A stretch of DNA of 64,000 nt from Roseateles hydrophilus (GCF_026712245.1 NZ_JAPPUY010000001.1:1364001-1428000); one strand, 5' to 3'. Shown: positions 9,841 through 21,759, numbered from the stretch's first letter. Numbers and translations: made by a program. Notes: generated by a model not told the origin, from the letters alone.

Positions 9841-9972
9841 GAGCGGATTTCAAGGGTATTCACCGACAAACTGCACCGGCCGGCCGTTTGATCCATCCCA
9901 CCTGCAGCGTCAAGGTCGAATGTCACGAGTGTCGACCCGAGGTCGGGTGGGCGGAAATCCGCACAAACCGCC

Positions 9973-10022
9973 AAGCCGGCCGAGCGGCTTTCCGCCAGCA
10001 CGCAAAAAACCGTGTTGCGCAC
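9973..10022. promoter_or_regulatory. Candidate upstream activator sites between livH and the two-component genes
   Basis: Two inverted repeats lie about 160-210 bases upstream of the predicted livH start, the usual distance for an enhancer-binding protein. One is a perfect 6-bp-arm repeat, AAGCCG-N6-CGGCTT (9973-9990). The other is imperfect, GCACGCAA-N9-TTGCGCAC (9998-10022, six of eight positions). The rest of the 9769-10057 gap shows only the -24/-12 promoter and the livH ribosome binding site. Which repeat, if either, binds the DctD-like regulator is not known. Confidence 0.35.
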
Positions 10023-10057
10023 GCCGAGACCGCCCACGGCATGGGCACACTAGCGGC

Positions 10058-11879
10058 GTGTTTGACGTCTCTCGCCTGCCGCGGCTGCTGAGCCGGCCGG
10101 GCTTCTACCTCTTCCTGACCGGCGCACTGATGGCGCTGGGCTTTGCGCTGGCGCACCGCATCAGCGAGCGCAGCGGCCGCGAGCAACTGTCGGCCCTGAG
10201 CACCGAGCGGCTAGAGCTCTACGCCACCAACCTATCCGCCGAGCTCGGCCGGCAGGCGTCGCTGCCCAGCCTGCTGGCCATCGCGCCGACGCTGCAGGCG
10301 CTGATGAACGCGCCCGACGATGCCGACGCGCGCCGCGCGGCCAGCCAGATGCTGGCCCGCGTGAACGTGCGCGCCGGCACGCACCAGCTCTTTGTGGCCG
10401 ATGCCGAGGGCCAGGTCTTGTCCGCCAGCGAGCCGCTGACGCCGCCCGCCCGCCTCAGGGAGGCCATGGCGCAGGGCCGCACCAACTTCTTCGCGGCCGA
10501 CCCGGCCACGGGCAGCAGCGACTTCTACCTGCTGCACCCGCTGCGCCAGCCGCAGCAGGCGGCGGCCGGCGTCATCGTCGTGCGCTTCAACCTCGCGCCG
10601 CTGGAGGCCACCTGGGTAGACCTGGGGCTGCGCTCGCAGAACGAGCGCATCCTCGTGGCCGACGACCAGGACGTCGTCATCATGAGCTCCGTGCAGGCCT
10701 GGAAGTACACCGTGCTGGGCCACGCCGACCCCTCGCGCCGCCGCGCGTTGCAGGCCAGCGCCCGCTACCCACAGGCCATCGGCGCCGACCTGGAGCTGCC
10801 CGCATCGCTGGAGGTTCACCAGGGCCAGCAGGTGAAGCTGCCGGGCGCCAAGCCCATGCTGGCCCAGCAGCGCCAGCTGGTGCCCCTGGGGCTGCGGCTG
10901 GTGGCGTTGTCCGACCTGACCGAGGTGCGCCAGCGTGCCCAAGCCGCAGCCTGGGGCGGCGCGGCCTTCGGCGCCAGCATAGGCCTGCTGCTGCTCTACC
11001 TGTCGTCCCGCCGCCGCGCGCTGCGCCAGCTCACCCAGGCGCAGACGCAGCTGCAACAGGCCCACGCCCAGCTGGAGCAGCTGGTGGACAGCCGCACCGC
11101 CGAGCTGCGCCAGGCCAACGAAGCGCTCAAGACCCAGATCGCGCAGCGCCTGCAGACCGAGGGCGAGCTGCTGCAGGCCAGCAAGCTGGCCGTGCTGGGG
11201 CAGATGTCGGCGGGGCTGTCGCACGAGGTCAACCAGCCGCTGACGGCGCTGCGCGCGCTGGCGCGCAATTCCATCCGCCTGCTGGAGAACGGCCGGCGGG
11301 ACGCCGTCGCCACCAACCTGCAGCTGATGGACGACATGGTGGAGCGCATGAGCCAGATCACGCGCCAGCTCAAGAGCTTTGCGCGCAAGGCCGACGAGCC
11401 GGCCGGCGGCAGCACGCCGCTGCTGGACAGCGTGCGCGCCGCGCTGCTGCTGCTGGAGCACCGCAGCCGTGCGCTCGGCGTGCAGATCGATGTGGACCTG
11501 ACGGCCGGCCAGCGCGTGCGCGCCGAGGCCAACCGGCTGGAGCAGGTGCTCGTCAACCTGATGGGCAACGCGCTGGACGCGATGCAGCACGAACCGCTGC
11601 GCCGCCTGCGCGTGCGGGCCCGGCCGCTGGACGAGGGCCGGCGCGTGCTGATCCAGGTGCAGGACAGCGGCACCGGCGTCAGCGAGACCGCCCTGCCCCA
11701 CCTGTTCGAGCCCTTCTTCACGACCAAGCCGGCCGGCGAAGGGCTGGGGCTGGGCCTGGTCATCTCGGCCAAGATCGTGCACGAGTTCGGCGGCACGCTA
11801 CGCGCGGTGCGGCTGGAGCGCGGCATGAGCTTCGAGTTCGACCTGGCCGTCGACACCACAAGCACGATGGAGACTGCAG

Positions 11880-11887
<8 letters not shown>
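10058..11887 (+). CDS. DctB-like sensor histidine kinase
   Basis: A 609-residue membrane kinase. GTG 10058 (MFDVSRLPRLLSRPGF) is chosen because it places the first membrane segment (about residues 14-30) at the N-terminus; longer readings add low-complexity sequence overlapping the livH promoter. A large periplasmic sensor region follows, a second membrane segment near 297-317, a coiled-coil linker, the phospho-acceptor H389 in GLSHEVNQPL, and an ATPase domain with N-box NLMGNALDAM and GEGLGLGLVIS. Family members sense C4-dicarboxylates or acidic amino acids. It is divergent from livH and overlaps its regulator by 8 bases. The ligand is unknown. Confidence 0.85.
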
Positions 11888-13220
<1,333 letters not shown>

Positions 13221-13231
13221 CCCCTCGCCCA

Positions 13232-13345
13232 GCTTGCGCCGGCTGAACGCCGGCAAGCCTGCTCGGTCCCCCGAGGGGACGGCGATGCTCGCGCCATCGA
13301 GGCGCGAGCACATCGCCAGTCCGGGCCGGCTTGGGAGCGGCCCGG
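13232..13345 (+). repeat. Palindromic intergenic element with four hairpins
   Basis: Four hairpins follow one another after the regulator gene: 13232-13258 (GCTTG and CCGGC arms, 2-base bulge), 13266-13280 (GTCCCC/GGGGAC), 13281-13317 (GGCGAT plus GCTCGCGCC arms, 15 pairs with a small bulge) and 13321-13345 (CCGGGCC/GGCCCGG). The ordered modular layout suggests a REP/BIME-like repeat rather than a simple terminator. A 14-base stretch (13333-13346) recurs exactly inside the GNAT gene at 60369-60382 on the other strand. Confidence 0.6.
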
Positions 13346-13369
13346 CGCTCGGCCCGCCAAGCACCCCAC

Positions 13370-14296
13370 CTAGCGGTAGCGCTCCGGGTCCGGCGAGTCC
13401 GTCGGGTTCGCGATGACGCGGCGGAAAGCCGCACTCATGGGCAGCTTGAGGTTCAGACCCTGCGACGGCAGCGGCTGCTCGAACCAGCGGCGGTAGATGG
13501 CATGGATCTCGCCGCTGCGATACAGCCCCGCCAGCACCTCGTCCACCAGCGCCTTGAACTGCGGGTCGCCGCGGCGCAGACCGATGGCATAGGGCTCCAC
13601 CGTCAAGGCGGTGTCGGAGATGCGGTAGTCGTCCGCGCCCGGCCCCTGCTGCGCCAGCAGTGCGCGAAGCAGCACGTCATCCATCAGGAAGGCGGCCGCG
13701 CGCCCGCTGCGCAGCAGCTGGAAGCCCTCGGGATCGTCCAGGCCGCCGAGGATGCGGATGCCCAAGGCCTGCTGTTCGTTGACCTTGGCCAGGTGCTGGA
13801 TGCTGGTCGTTCCCACCGTGGACGCGACCGCCTGGCCGCGCAGGTCGGCCAGGCCCTGCACGCGCCCGGCGGCGCGCGTCATCAGCCGCGTTTCGGCGAC
13901 GAAGATGGTCAGCGAGAAGGCCTGCTGGCGCGCGCGCTCGGCCGTGTGTGTCGTGATGCCACATTCCAGGTCCAGCGTGCCGTTGATGACCAGCGGCATG
14001 CGCGTGGCCGACGCCACTTCCACGCGGCGCACCTCCAGGTCGGGCAGCTGCAGTTTCTGGCGCACGGCGGCCACGATGCGCTCGCACAGCTCCACCGTGT
14101 AGCCGGTGGGGCGCAGTTGCGCGTCGAGATAGGAGAACGGCAACGAGGCCGGCCGGTAGCCGATGACGAGCACGCCGGTGTCGCGCACCCGGCTCAGCGT
14201 GGGGCCGTCACCCGCCAGGGCAGCCTGGGCCGTCGCGGCCATCAGCATCAGCGCCGCACCGGCCAGCCGCCGCAGAGCGCGCACCCAGCCCGTCAT
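13370..14296 (-). CDS. Amino acid ABC transporter substrate-binding protein (family 3, GltI-like)
   Basis: A 308-residue periplasmic binding protein. The signal peptide is residues 1-28 (hydrophobic LAGAALMLMAATAQAALAG). The SBP family 3 pattern is clear: VLVIGYRPASLPFSYLD at the start of lobe 1, GYTVELCERI, and LDLECGITTHTAERA, which resembles glutamate/aspartate receptors. No permease or ATPase of a polar amino acid transporter is adjacent. The start overlaps the rarA stop (ATGA), so it is translated as the last gene of the ftsK-lolA-rarA operon. It may serve a transporter encoded elsewhere or present ligand to a sensor; both are inference. Confidence 0.82.
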   Translation of the reverse strand: MTGWVRALRRLAGAALMLMAATAQAALAGDGPTLSRVRDTGVLVIGYRPASLPFSYLDAQLRPTGYTVELCERIVAAVRQKLQLPDLEVRRVEVASATRMPLVINGTLDLECGITTHTAERARQQAFSLTIFVAETRLMTRAAGRVQGLADLRGQAVASTVGTTSIQHLAKVNEQQALGIRILGGLDDPEGFQLLRSGRAAAFLMDDVLLRALLAQQGPGADDYRISDTALTVEPYAIGLRRGDPQFKALVDEVLAGLYRSGEIHAIYRRWFEQPLPSQGLNLKLPMSAAFRRVIANPTDSPDPERYR

Positions 14297-15657
14297 GGCG
14301 TGCCGCCGGCTTCGTCGTCGAGGCGGCGCAGAAACGCCAGTTTCTCGGCGATCTTGACCTCCAGCCCGCGCGGCACGGGCTGGTACCAGCCAGGCTCGGC
14401 CATGCCGTCGGGCAGGTAGGTCTCGCCGGCCGCGTAGGCATGGGGCTCGTCGTGCGCATAGCGGTAGGCGTGGCCGTAGCCCAGCTCCTTCATCAGCCGC
14501 GTCGGCGCGTTGCGCAGGTGCACCGGCACCTCGCGGCTGCCGTCCTGCTTCACGAAGGCGCGGGCCGCGTTGTAGGCGTTGTAGCCGGCGTTGCTCTTGG
14601 GCGCACAGGCCAGGTACAGCACCGCCTGCGCCAGCGCCAGCTCGCCCTCGGGGCTGCCCAGGCGCTCGAACGTGGCCGCCGCGTCGTTGGCGATCTGCAG
14701 CGCGCGTGGGTCGGCCAGGCCGATGTCCTCCCAGGCCATGCGCACGATGCGGCGCGACAGGTAGCGCGCGTCGGCGCCGCCGTCCAGCATGCGGCACAGC
14801 CAGTACAGCGCGCCATCGGGGCTGGAGCCGCGCACAGACTTGTGCAGCGCGGAGATCTGGTCGTAGAAGTTGTCGCCGCCCTTGTCGAAGCGGCGCACGT
14901 TCAGGCTCAGCGAGCGCGTGATGAAGGCCGCGTCCACGGCTGCGATGCCGGCGGCCAGCGCCGCCGTGTGACATTGCTCCAGCAGGTGCAGCAACCGGCG
15001 CGCATCGCCATCGGCATAGCCGACCAGCGTGGTGAGCGCGGCCTCGTCCAGCGTCATGGGCTGCAGCGCCTCACCGAGCGCGCGCGCGGCCAGCTGGCGC
15101 AGCTCGTCCTCGCTGAGGCTCTTGAGCACGTAGACCTGGGCCCGCGACAGCAGCGCCGAGTTCACCTCGAACGACGGGTTCTCCGTGGTCGCGCCGATGA
15201 AGGTGAACAGGCCCGACTCCACATGGGGCAGCAGCGCGTCCTGCTGCGCCTTGTTGAAGCGGTGGATCTCGTCGACGAACAGGATGGTGCGCTTGCGCTG
15301 CCCGGCGTACTGCTGCGCGCGCTCGACGGCCTCGCGGATGTCCTTCACGCCGGACAGCACGGCCGACAGCGCGATGAACTCGCAGCCGAACGCGCTGGCC
15401 GTCAGCCGCGCCAGCGTCGTCTTGCCGACGCCGGGCGGGCCCCAGAAGATCATGGAGTGCGGCTTGCCGGACTTGAACGCCAGCTGCAGCGGCTTGCCGT
15501 CGCCCAGCAGGTGGCTCTGGCCGATGACCTGGCCCAGCTCGCGCGGCCGCAGCAGCTCGGGCAACGGCATGACCGGCGGCGCCGCGCCACCGGCGGCAGC
15601 AGGCGGCGGGGGCGACAGGGGCGACGCTTCGTCGTCGTCGAACAGCGAGCCGCTCAC
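14293..15657 (-). CDS. rarA: Replication-associated recombination protein RarA (MgsA)
   Basis: A 454-residue AAA+ ATPase related to clamp loaders. Walker A GPPGVGKT at residues 73-80, Walker B ILFVDEIHRF with D129-E130, sensor motif GATTENPSFEVNSALLSR, and the C-terminal tetramerisation region ending in VKIAEKLAFLRRLD. It acts at stalled forks and single-strand gaps. Start GTG 15657; the lolA stop is only six bases upstream. The N-terminal 30 residues are a Pro/Ala-rich leader after the SSB-interacting-like SLFDDDE segment. Confidence 0.95.
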   Translation of the reverse strand: MSGSLFDDDEASPLSPPPPAAAGGAAPPVMPLPELLRPRELGQVIGQSHLLGDGKPLQLAFKSGKPHSMIFWGPPGVGKTTLARLTASAFGCEFIALSAVLSGVKDIREAVERAQQYAGQRKRTILFVDEIHRFNKAQQDALLPHVESGLFTFIGATTENPSFEVNSALLSRAQVYVLKSLSEDELRQLAARALGEALQPMTLDEAALTTLVGYADGDARRLLHLLEQCHTAALAAGIAAVDAAFITRSLSLNVRRFDKGGDNFYDQISALHKSVRGSSPDGALYWLCRMLDGGADARYLSRRIVRMAWEDIGLADPRALQIANDAAATFERLGSPEGELALAQAVLYLACAPKSNAGYNAYNAARAFVKQDGSREVPVHLRNAPTRLMKELGYGHAYRYAHDEPHAYAAGETYLPDGMAEPGWYQPVPRGLEVKIAEKLAFLRRLDDEAGGTP

Positions 15658-15663
15658 AGCTGC

Positions 15664-16269
15664 TTATTGCTCGATCAGGTCGGCGCCGGCCGGCAGCTTG
15701 AACTGAAAGCGCTCGGCCGCAATGGGCACGTTGGCCTGCACGGCGCTGAAGTCCAGCCGAGAACGCTGGCCGAAGCCGTCAACGATCTCCATCGCCGCCA
15801 GCGTCTTGCCCTTGAAGCCCAGCTTCAGCGACTGGATGGTGGACTCGGCCTGCTTCGGGCTGGCCTGCACCCAGTCCAGCCCGCCCTCGGACGCAGCGGC
15901 CTTCAGCGCGAAGTCACGCTCGACATTGCTGCCGGCCAGCAGCGCGGCGGGCGTGGCGCCCAGCGCGTCGGACAGCTTGCGGGAGCTGGCCTGGTTGAGG
16001 TCGGCGTCAAAGATCCAGACCTTCTGGCCGTCGGCCACGATGACCTGCTCGAAGGGCTTGGTGTAGGCAAAGCGGAACTGGTTGGGCCGCTGGAACTCGA
16101 AGCTGCCGGACGACAGCTTCTTGCGCTTGCCATCCGGCGACGTGACCGTCTGCGTGAAAGCTGCCTTGCCGCTCTTCACGTCACGGGCGAAATCGCGCAG
16201 CGCGTCGACGGCGTCGGCATGGGCGACGCCGCTCAGCAGCAGCGTCAGGGCGATGAGGGACTGCTTCAT
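15664..16269 (-). CDS. lolA: Outer membrane lipoprotein carrier protein LolA
   Basis: A 201-residue periplasmic protein with a signal peptide ([20 protein letters not shown]). The conserved [22 protein letters not shown] and [10 protein letters not shown] segments form the half-barrel that carries lipoproteins from LolCDE to LolB. The start overlaps the ftsK stop (ATGA). ftsK-lolA-rarA is a familiar gene order in betaproteobacteria. Confidence 0.95.
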   Translation of the reverse strand: MKQSLIALTLLLSGVAHADAVDALRDFARDVKSGKAAFTQTVTSPDGKRKKLSSGSFEFQRPNQFRFAYTKPFEQVIVADGQKVWIFDADLNQASSRKLSDALGATPAALLAGSNVERDFALKAAASEGGLDWVQASPKQAESTIQSLKLGFKGKTLAAMEIVDGFGQRSRLDFSAVQANVPIAAERFQFKLPAGADLIEQ

Positions 16270-18668
16270 TCGTCTCGCTTCGGAACAATCAATTCACGGC
16301 TGCCGTTGGACGCCAGCGCGCCGACGAGGCCGGACTTCTCCATCTGCTCCAGCAGCCGCGCGGCACGGTTGTAGCCGATGCGCAGATGGCGCTGCACCAG
16401 CGAGATGGACGCCTTGCGATGCTGCAACACGATGGCGACGGCCTGGTCGTACATGGGGTCTTGCTCACCGCTGGACTCCCCCGGCGCAGGCGCCTCGCCG
16501 TCGATGCCGTCGAGCACGCCGCCTTCGAGGATGCCTTCGATGTAGTTGGGCTCACCTTGCGACTTGATGTACTCCACAACGCGGTGGACCTCGTCGTCGC
16601 TGACAAAGGCGCCGTGTACGCGGATGGGCAGGCCTGTGCCCGAGGGCATGTAGAGCATGTCGCCCATGCCCAGCAGCGCCTCGGCGCCCATCTGATCGAG
16701 GATGGTGCGGCTGTCGATCTTGGAGCTGACCTGGAAGGACAGGCGCGTCGGGATGTTGGCCTTGATGAGGCCGGTGATCACATCGACCGACGGCCGCTGC
16801 GTGGCCAGGATCAGGTGGATGCCGGCCGCGCGCGCCTTTTGCGCCAGGCGCGCGATCAGCTCCTCGATCTTCTTACCGACCACCATCATCAGGTCGGCCA
16901 GCTCGTCGATGACGACGACGATGAAGGGCAGGCGCTCCAGCGGCTCGGGGTCGTCGTTGTTCAGCGCGAACGGGTTGGGGATGCTGACGCCGTTGGCCTT
17001 GGCCTCGTCGATCTTCTTGTTGTAGCCGGCGAGGTTGCGCACGCCCATCTTGGACATGAGTTTGTAGCGCCGCTCCATCTCGCCGACACACCAGTTCAGC
17101 GCGTTGCCGGCCTGCTTCATGTCTGTCACGACGGGCGCCAGCAGGTGCGGGATGCCCTCGTAGACGCTCATCTCCAGCATCTTGGGGTCGATGAGGATGA
17201 GGCGCACATCGCGGGCCTCGGCCTTGTAGAGCAGGCTGAGGATCATCGCGTTGATGCCCACGGACTTGCCGGAGCCTGTCGTGCCGGCCACCAGGCAGTG
17301 CGGCATCTTGGCGAGGTCGGCCACGACGGGCAGGCCGACGATGTCCTTGCCCAGGCCCATGGTGAGCTGAGAGGCAGCGTCTGCGTAGACCTGCGAGCCA
17401 AGGATCTCGGAGAGCCGAATCGTCTGGCGCCGCGCGTTGGGCAGCTCCAGCGCCATGTAGTTCTTGCCCGGAATCGTCTCGACAACGCGGATGGAGACCA
17501 GGCTCAAGGAGCGGGCCAGGTCCTTGGCGAGATTGACGATCTGCGAGCCCTTCACGCCCGTGGCGGGCTCGATCTCGTAGCGCGTGATGACCGGGCCCGG
17601 CGACGCCGCGACGACGTGCACCTCGACGCCGAAGTCGCGCAGCTTCTTCTCGATGAGGCGGCTGGTCATCTCCAGCGACTCGGGCGTCACCGTTTCCTGG
17701 CGGCCCGGCGCGGCGTCCAGCAGGTCCACCTGCGGCAGCTTGGCATCGCCCATGTCGGTGAACAGCGTCTGCTGGCGCTCCTTGGCGACGCGGGTGGACT
17801 GCGGCACCTCAACGATGGGGGTCTCGATCAGCAGGGGCACGTCAGGCTCGATGCCGAGGTCGCGCTCCAGCTGGCGCTCGGCCTCGCGCTCTACCTCGAC
17901 CTCCTGCTCACGCGCCTTGACGGCCTGCTCGCCCGCGCGCTGATCGGCCTTGATCTCGCGCTTCTCCAACTGCTGCTCGCGCAGCTGTTCCAGGCGCTCG
18001 CCGATGCGCTCGGCCAGGTGGCCCCAAGAGAACCGGAAGGCCCAGGCCATGCCGGTCAGCAGCAGCACGATCCAGACGACACCCGAGCCGGCGAAGCCCA
18101 GCAGCTTCATGCCCAGCGGCCCCAGCGCATAGCCGATCAGACCGCCGGCGTGCCCGGGCAGACGGGGCTCCACGGCGTAGAGACGGCTCCATTCGAGCGC
18201 ACAACTGGCCCCCACCAGCAATGCCACACCAACCCACCAACCCAGGCGTTCACGCCAGTGCGGCGGCGGCGCCACGTCATGCCGCAACAGGCCAGCCAGG
18301 CTGCGCAACCAGCCACGCGCTGCCAACACCGGCAACCACCAGGCCGAGAAACCGAAGACAAACAGCAGCCCATCCGACAACCAGGCACCCACGCTGCCCA
18401 GGCGATTGACGGCCACGGCGTGTTGCCCGCTGGTGCTGAACGCCGCATCCCGCAAGTCGTGCGTGGCCAGTGCCAGCACCAGCAGCGCCAGCAACAACGC
18501 AGTCAGCGCCAGCCACACCGGCGTGCGCAGCAGGCGCTGAGCGGCCGAGGGCTGCGCTGGCGCCGGCCGAGGGGGTTGGCGGCGGGTGGGTTTGGCGGGT
18601 GTGGCGGGTTCGCCGGCGGCGCCGGGATCGTCCTGGCCGCCCAGCAGTGAACCGAGGGGAAAACTCAT
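16266..18668 (-). CDS. ftsK: DNA translocase FtsK
   Basis: An 800-residue FtsK/SpoIIIE ATPase. Four to five N-terminal membrane segments (to about residue 215) precede a charged coiled coil rich in Glu/Arg/Gln, then the motor domain with Walker A GTTGSGKS (K468) and Walker [14 protein letters not shown], and a C-terminal gamma winged helix ([23 protein letters not shown]) that reads KOPS sites. The linker is short compared with the E. coli protein (1329 residues), as is usual outside enterobacteria. It heads the overlapping ftsK-lolA-rarA-binding-protein operon. Confidence 0.95.
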   Translation of the reverse strand: MSFPLGSLLGGQDDPGAAGEPATPAKPTRRQPPRPAPAQPSAAQRLLRTPVWLALTALLLALLVLALATHDLRDAAFSTSGQHAVAVNRLGSVGAWLSDGLLFVFGFSAWWLPVLAARGWLRSLAGLLRHDVAPPPHWRERLGWWVGVALLVGASCALEWSRLYAVEPRLPGHAGGLIGYALGPLGMKLLGFAGSGVVWIVLLLTGMAWAFRFSWGHLAERIGERLEQLREQQLEKREIKADQRAGEQAVKAREQEVEVEREAERQLERDLGIEPDVPLLIETPIVEVPQSTRVAKERQQTLFTDMGDAKLPQVDLLDAAPGRQETVTPESLEMTSRLIEKKLRDFGVEVHVVAASPGPVITRYEIEPATGVKGSQIVNLAKDLARSLSLVSIRVVETIPGKNYMALELPNARRQTIRLSEILGSQVYADAASQLTMGLGKDIVGLPVVADLAKMPHCLVAGTTGSGKSVGINAMILSLLYKAEARDVRLILIDPKMLEMSVYEGIPHLLAPVVTDMKQAGNALNWCVGEMERRYKLMSKMGVRNLAGYNKKIDEAKANGVSIPNPFALNNDDPEPLERLPFIVVVIDELADLMMVVGKKIEELIARLAQKARAAGIHLILATQRPSVDVITGLIKANIPTRLSFQVSSKIDSRTILDQMGAEALLGMGDMLYMPSGTGLPIRVHGAFVSDDEVHRVVEYIKSQGEPNYIEGILEGGVLDGIDGEAPAPGESSGEQDPMYDQAVAIVLQHRKASISLVQRHLRIGYNRAARLLEQMEKSGLVGALASNGSRELIVPKRDE

Positions 18669-18684
18669 GCCGCCATTGTCACGC

Positions 18685-19353
18685 TCAATCGTGGGTCAGT
18701 CGTTCCTTGATGACCACCGAACCGTTCTCAAGCGTTTCGATGACGCCGCGCTCCTCCAGGTCCTTCATGACGCGGCTGACCATCTCGCGCGACGCGCCGA
18801 CGACCTTGGCCATGTCCTGGCGCGAGACCTTGCCACGGATGATCTTGATGCCCTTCTCATCCTCAGCCATGTCCAGCAGCGTGCGTGCGACGCGACCGTA
18901 CACATCCAACAGCGCCAGCGACTCGATCTGCCGGTCGGCATTGCGCAGGCGTGCGACAAGTCCGCGCAGGATGCCGTAGGACAGGCTGCTGCTTTCCGGC
19001 AGGCAGCGCGCGAACTCCATGCGGCCCAGCACCAGCATGTCGGTCTGCACCTCGGCGCGCACGGTGGCCGAGTGGGGCTCGTTGTCGATCAGGCTCATCT
19101 CGCCGACGTAGTCGCCCGACTGCAGCACGGCCAGGATGACCTCGCGGCCACGCTGGTCGGCGGTCAGCACGCGCGCACGGCCATTCAGCAGGATGAACAG
19201 CGCATTCGACTTCGTGCCCTGCTCAACGATCAGTTCGCCGCGCTTGAAGCGGCGCTTGACGACGCTGTCAGCGATCGACTGGGCCTGGTCGGTCGTCAGC
19301 ATCGAGAACAGCGGAACCCGACGGATCAGGTCCAGGTTGGAAATCATCGCCAT
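18685..19353 (-). CDS. Crp/Fnr family transcriptional regulator
   Basis: A 222-residue regulator. The N-terminal cyclic-nucleotide-binding fold spans about residues 15-130 ([39 protein letters not shown]) and the winged helix-turn-helix is [20 protein letters not shown] near 165-190. No N-terminal cysteine cluster is present, so it is not an oxygen-sensing Fnr. ATG 19353 is chosen because the extra upstream residues lack family resemblance. It lies 16 bases upstream of ftsK and could share a transcript with it. The effector is unknown. Confidence 0.88.
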   Translation of the reverse strand: MAMISNLDLIRRVPLFSMLTTDQAQSIADSVVKRRFKRGELIVEQGTKSNALFILLNGRARVLTADQRGREVILAVLQSGDYVGEMSLIDNEPHSATVRAEVQTDMLVLGRMEFARCLPESSSLSYGILRGLVARLRNADRQIESLALLDVYGRVARTLLDMAEDEKGIKIIRGKVSRQDMAKVVGASREMVSRVMKDLEERGVIETLENGSVVIKERLTHD

Positions 19354-19419
19354 ATGCCATCTCCAGGTTTGAGGCCCAGGCACACGCCACAAATGACGCC
19401 TGCCTAAAATGGCGTGCAT

Positions 19420-19427
19420 TGTGCACA
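19420..19427. promoter_or_regulatory. Palindromic site TGTGCACA between crp-like gene and trxB
   Basis: A perfect 8-bp palindrome with partly symmetric flanks (GCATTGTGCACATGC) lies 67 bases upstream of the Crp-like start and 88 bases upstream of trxB. Position in a divergent promoter region suggests an operator, possibly for autoregulation, but it does not match the classic Crp half-site spacing. Confidence 0.25.
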
Positions 19428-19466
19428 TGCGGCAGGCTTCGCCGCTCCGGGTTAGGCCGGGGTTAG

Positions 19467-20474
<1,008 letters not shown>

Positions 20475-20490
20475 GCGCCCGCCCCTAGTC

Positions 20491-20519
20491 TTCCAGGCCG
20501 GCTGGAATTCCGCTATACT
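20491..20519 (+). promoter_or_regulatory. Sigma-70 promoter of rpmB-rpmG
   Basis: A good -10 hexamer TATACT (20514-20519) stands out in GC-rich DNA, with a weak -35 TTCCAG at 20491-20496 and 17-base spacing. The predicted start near 20526 leaves a leader of about 130 bases before rpmB. Confidence 0.6.
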
Positions 20520-20527
20520 CGCGGGCT

Positions 20528-20587
20528 TGCCTGCCGGATGGATCGCGTTCGGCGCCTGAGACCTTCAGGCGCTGGATTTAGCAGGCA
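20528..20587 (+). promoter_or_regulatory. Structured 5' leader of rpmB-rpmG
   Basis: An outer stem TGCCTGC (20528-20534) with GCAGGCA (20581-20587) encloses a perfect 8-bp hairpin, GCGCCTGA (20552-20559) with TCAGGCGC (20565-20572). Both lie in the predicted untranslated leader. Such folds upstream of ribosomal protein genes often mediate autoregulation; that role is inferred here. Confidence 0.45.
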
Positions 20588-20654
20588 TATGCGGTCAAAG
20601 GGTTGCTGGGGACGCTCCTCAGCGACTGGTCAAACGTCAGAGTGGAGAAGCGTC

Positions 20655-20888
20655 ATGGCACGCGTCTGTCAAGTCACGGGCAAGAAGCCCATGGTCGGGA
20701 ACAATGTTTCCCATGCCAACAACAAAACCAAGCGCCGGTTCCTGCCGAACCTGCAATACCGCCGTTTCTTCGTGGAATCGGAAAACCGCTGGGTGCGCCT
20801 GCGCATCTCGAACGCCGCTCTGCGTCTGATCGACAAGGTCGGTATCGACCAGGTCGTCGCCGACCTGCGTGCCAAGGGCGAGCTGTAA
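20655..20888 (+). CDS. rpmB: 50S ribosomal protein L28
   Basis: A 77-residue protein with the L28 core [18 protein letters not shown] and [11 protein letters not shown]. The ATG at 20655 follows GGAGAAG. Only one cysteine is present, so this is the zinc-independent form. It is followed by rpmG after 37 bases, the normal L28-L33 operon. Confidence 0.97.
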   Translation: MARVCQVTGKKPMVGNNVSHANNKTKRRFLPNLQYRRFFVESENRWVRLRISNAALRLIDKVGIDQVVADLRAKGEL

Positions 20889-20925
20889 AGCGCGCCGTTC
20901 ACTGACCTACTGAAGGAACACGACC

Positions 20926-21096
20926 ATGGCATCCAAAGGCGGCCGCGAAAAGATCAAGCTGGAGTCCACCGCGGGCACCGGCCACTTCTACACGACGAAC
21001 AAGAACAAGAAGACCACGCCCGAAAAGCTCGAATTCATGAAGTTCGACCCCAAGGCGCGCAAGCACGTCCTGTACAAGGAAATCAAGCTGAAGTGA
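20926..21096 (+). CDS. rpmG: 50S ribosomal protein L33
   Basis: A 56-residue gene beginning [20 protein letters not shown] and ending [11 protein letters not shown]. No cysteine is present, so it is the zinc-independent (C-minus) L33. AAGGA precedes the ATG at 20926. It is the second gene of the rpmB operon. Confidence 0.96.
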   Translation: MASKGGREKIKLESTAGTGHFYTTNKNKKTTPEKLEFMKFDPKARKHVLYKEIKLK

Positions 21097-21140
21097 TGTG
21101 ACGGGCGGCTTGACCGCCCTGAACTTCTCGCCAAGAAGAA

Positions 21141-21176
21141 ACCCGCCAAGCGGCAACGCTGGCGGGTTTTGTTTTT
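21141..21176 (+). terminator. Intrinsic terminator of rpmB-rpmG
   Basis: Stem ACCCGCC-AGCG with CGCT-GGCGGGT (one bulged A, GCAA loop) followed by TTTTGTTTTT. A smaller hairpin, GGGCGG/CCGCCC, lies just upstream at about 21104-21119. Confidence 0.9.
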
Positions 21177-21185
21177 GGAGATGGC

Positions 21186-21677
21186 TCAGCGGGCGACAGC
21201 CACAGCCTTCGCCGCGCCAAACTCAGCCTCGAACCAGCGATCCATCATGCGCTTCTCGTGGCGCAGCCGGTCGCTGCTGAAATAGCTATTGAAGCCATCC
21301 TGGTAGTTCATGTCGCGCAACAGCGCCTTGCCCTGCCTGACCACCTTGCCCTCCTCGCGCACCTCGTAGCTCAACGAGATCGACGGCAAGGTGACTGTGC
21401 GCATCACGCGCACCCAATTCGACACGCGGGGAAAGGGCTCTACGTGGCCGGCAAGATCCACGTCCGTCACTTCGAAGCGCACATCACGCCCTGGCAGGTA
21501 CTTCTGCGCCTGCGCCTGCAAGTGCTTCTCGATGTCCTTGAGGACGTCATCGTCCCGAAACCCGTTGTTGTCCTTGATGTCGACGAAGGTCTCCGGTTTG
21601 ACGAAGCTGACCTGCACATCGGCCTGCGCAGCCGCGCCCCATGCCAACAGGCTCACAGCGATCCAGCAGTACTTCAT
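21186..21677 (-). CDS. DUF3016 domain-containing periplasmic protein
   Basis: A 163-residue protein with a signal peptide (MKYCWIAVSLLAWGAAAQA) and the DUF3016 pattern: VSFVKPETFVDIKDN near the start and the C-terminal GKALLRDMNYQDGFN and MMDRWFEAEFG. The family is common in beta- and gammaproteobacteria and has no established function. GGAGG lies about eight bases before the ATG. Confidence 0.85.
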   Translation of the reverse strand: MKYCWIAVSLLAWGAAAQADVQVSFVKPETFVDIKDNNGFRDDDVLKDIEKHLQAQAQKYLPGRDVRFEVTDVDLAGHVEPFPRVSNWVRVMRTVTLPSISLSYEVREEGKVVRQGKALLRDMNYQDGFNSYFSSDRLRHEKRMMDRWFEAEFGAAKAVAVAR

Positions 21678-21730
21678 GCGATGCCTCCAGAAGAATTGAC
21701 CACACTGACGAAGTCTAGGTCAGCCCAAGA

Positions 21731-21759
21731 AAAAGGGCGCCTCATGGAGGCGCCCTTTT
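21731..21759 (-). terminator. Terminator of desaturase gene
   Basis: A symmetrical hairpin AAAAGGGCGCCTC / GAGGCGCCCTTTT with a three-base loop. It can work in both directions; on the minus strand it lies 20 bases after the desaturase stop. Confidence 0.85.

Noticed and set aside
9833-10057. Seventy-five extra N-terminal residues for the DctB-like kinase
   Set aside because: They would overlap the livH sigma-54 promoter, are Arg/Pro-rich without similarity, and would bury the first membrane segment.
13370-14974. A single 534-codon minus-strand frame joining the binding protein with sequence inside rarA
   Set aside because: The upstream part is out of frame with RarA and shows no domain; the binding protein starts at 14296, overlapping the rarA stop.
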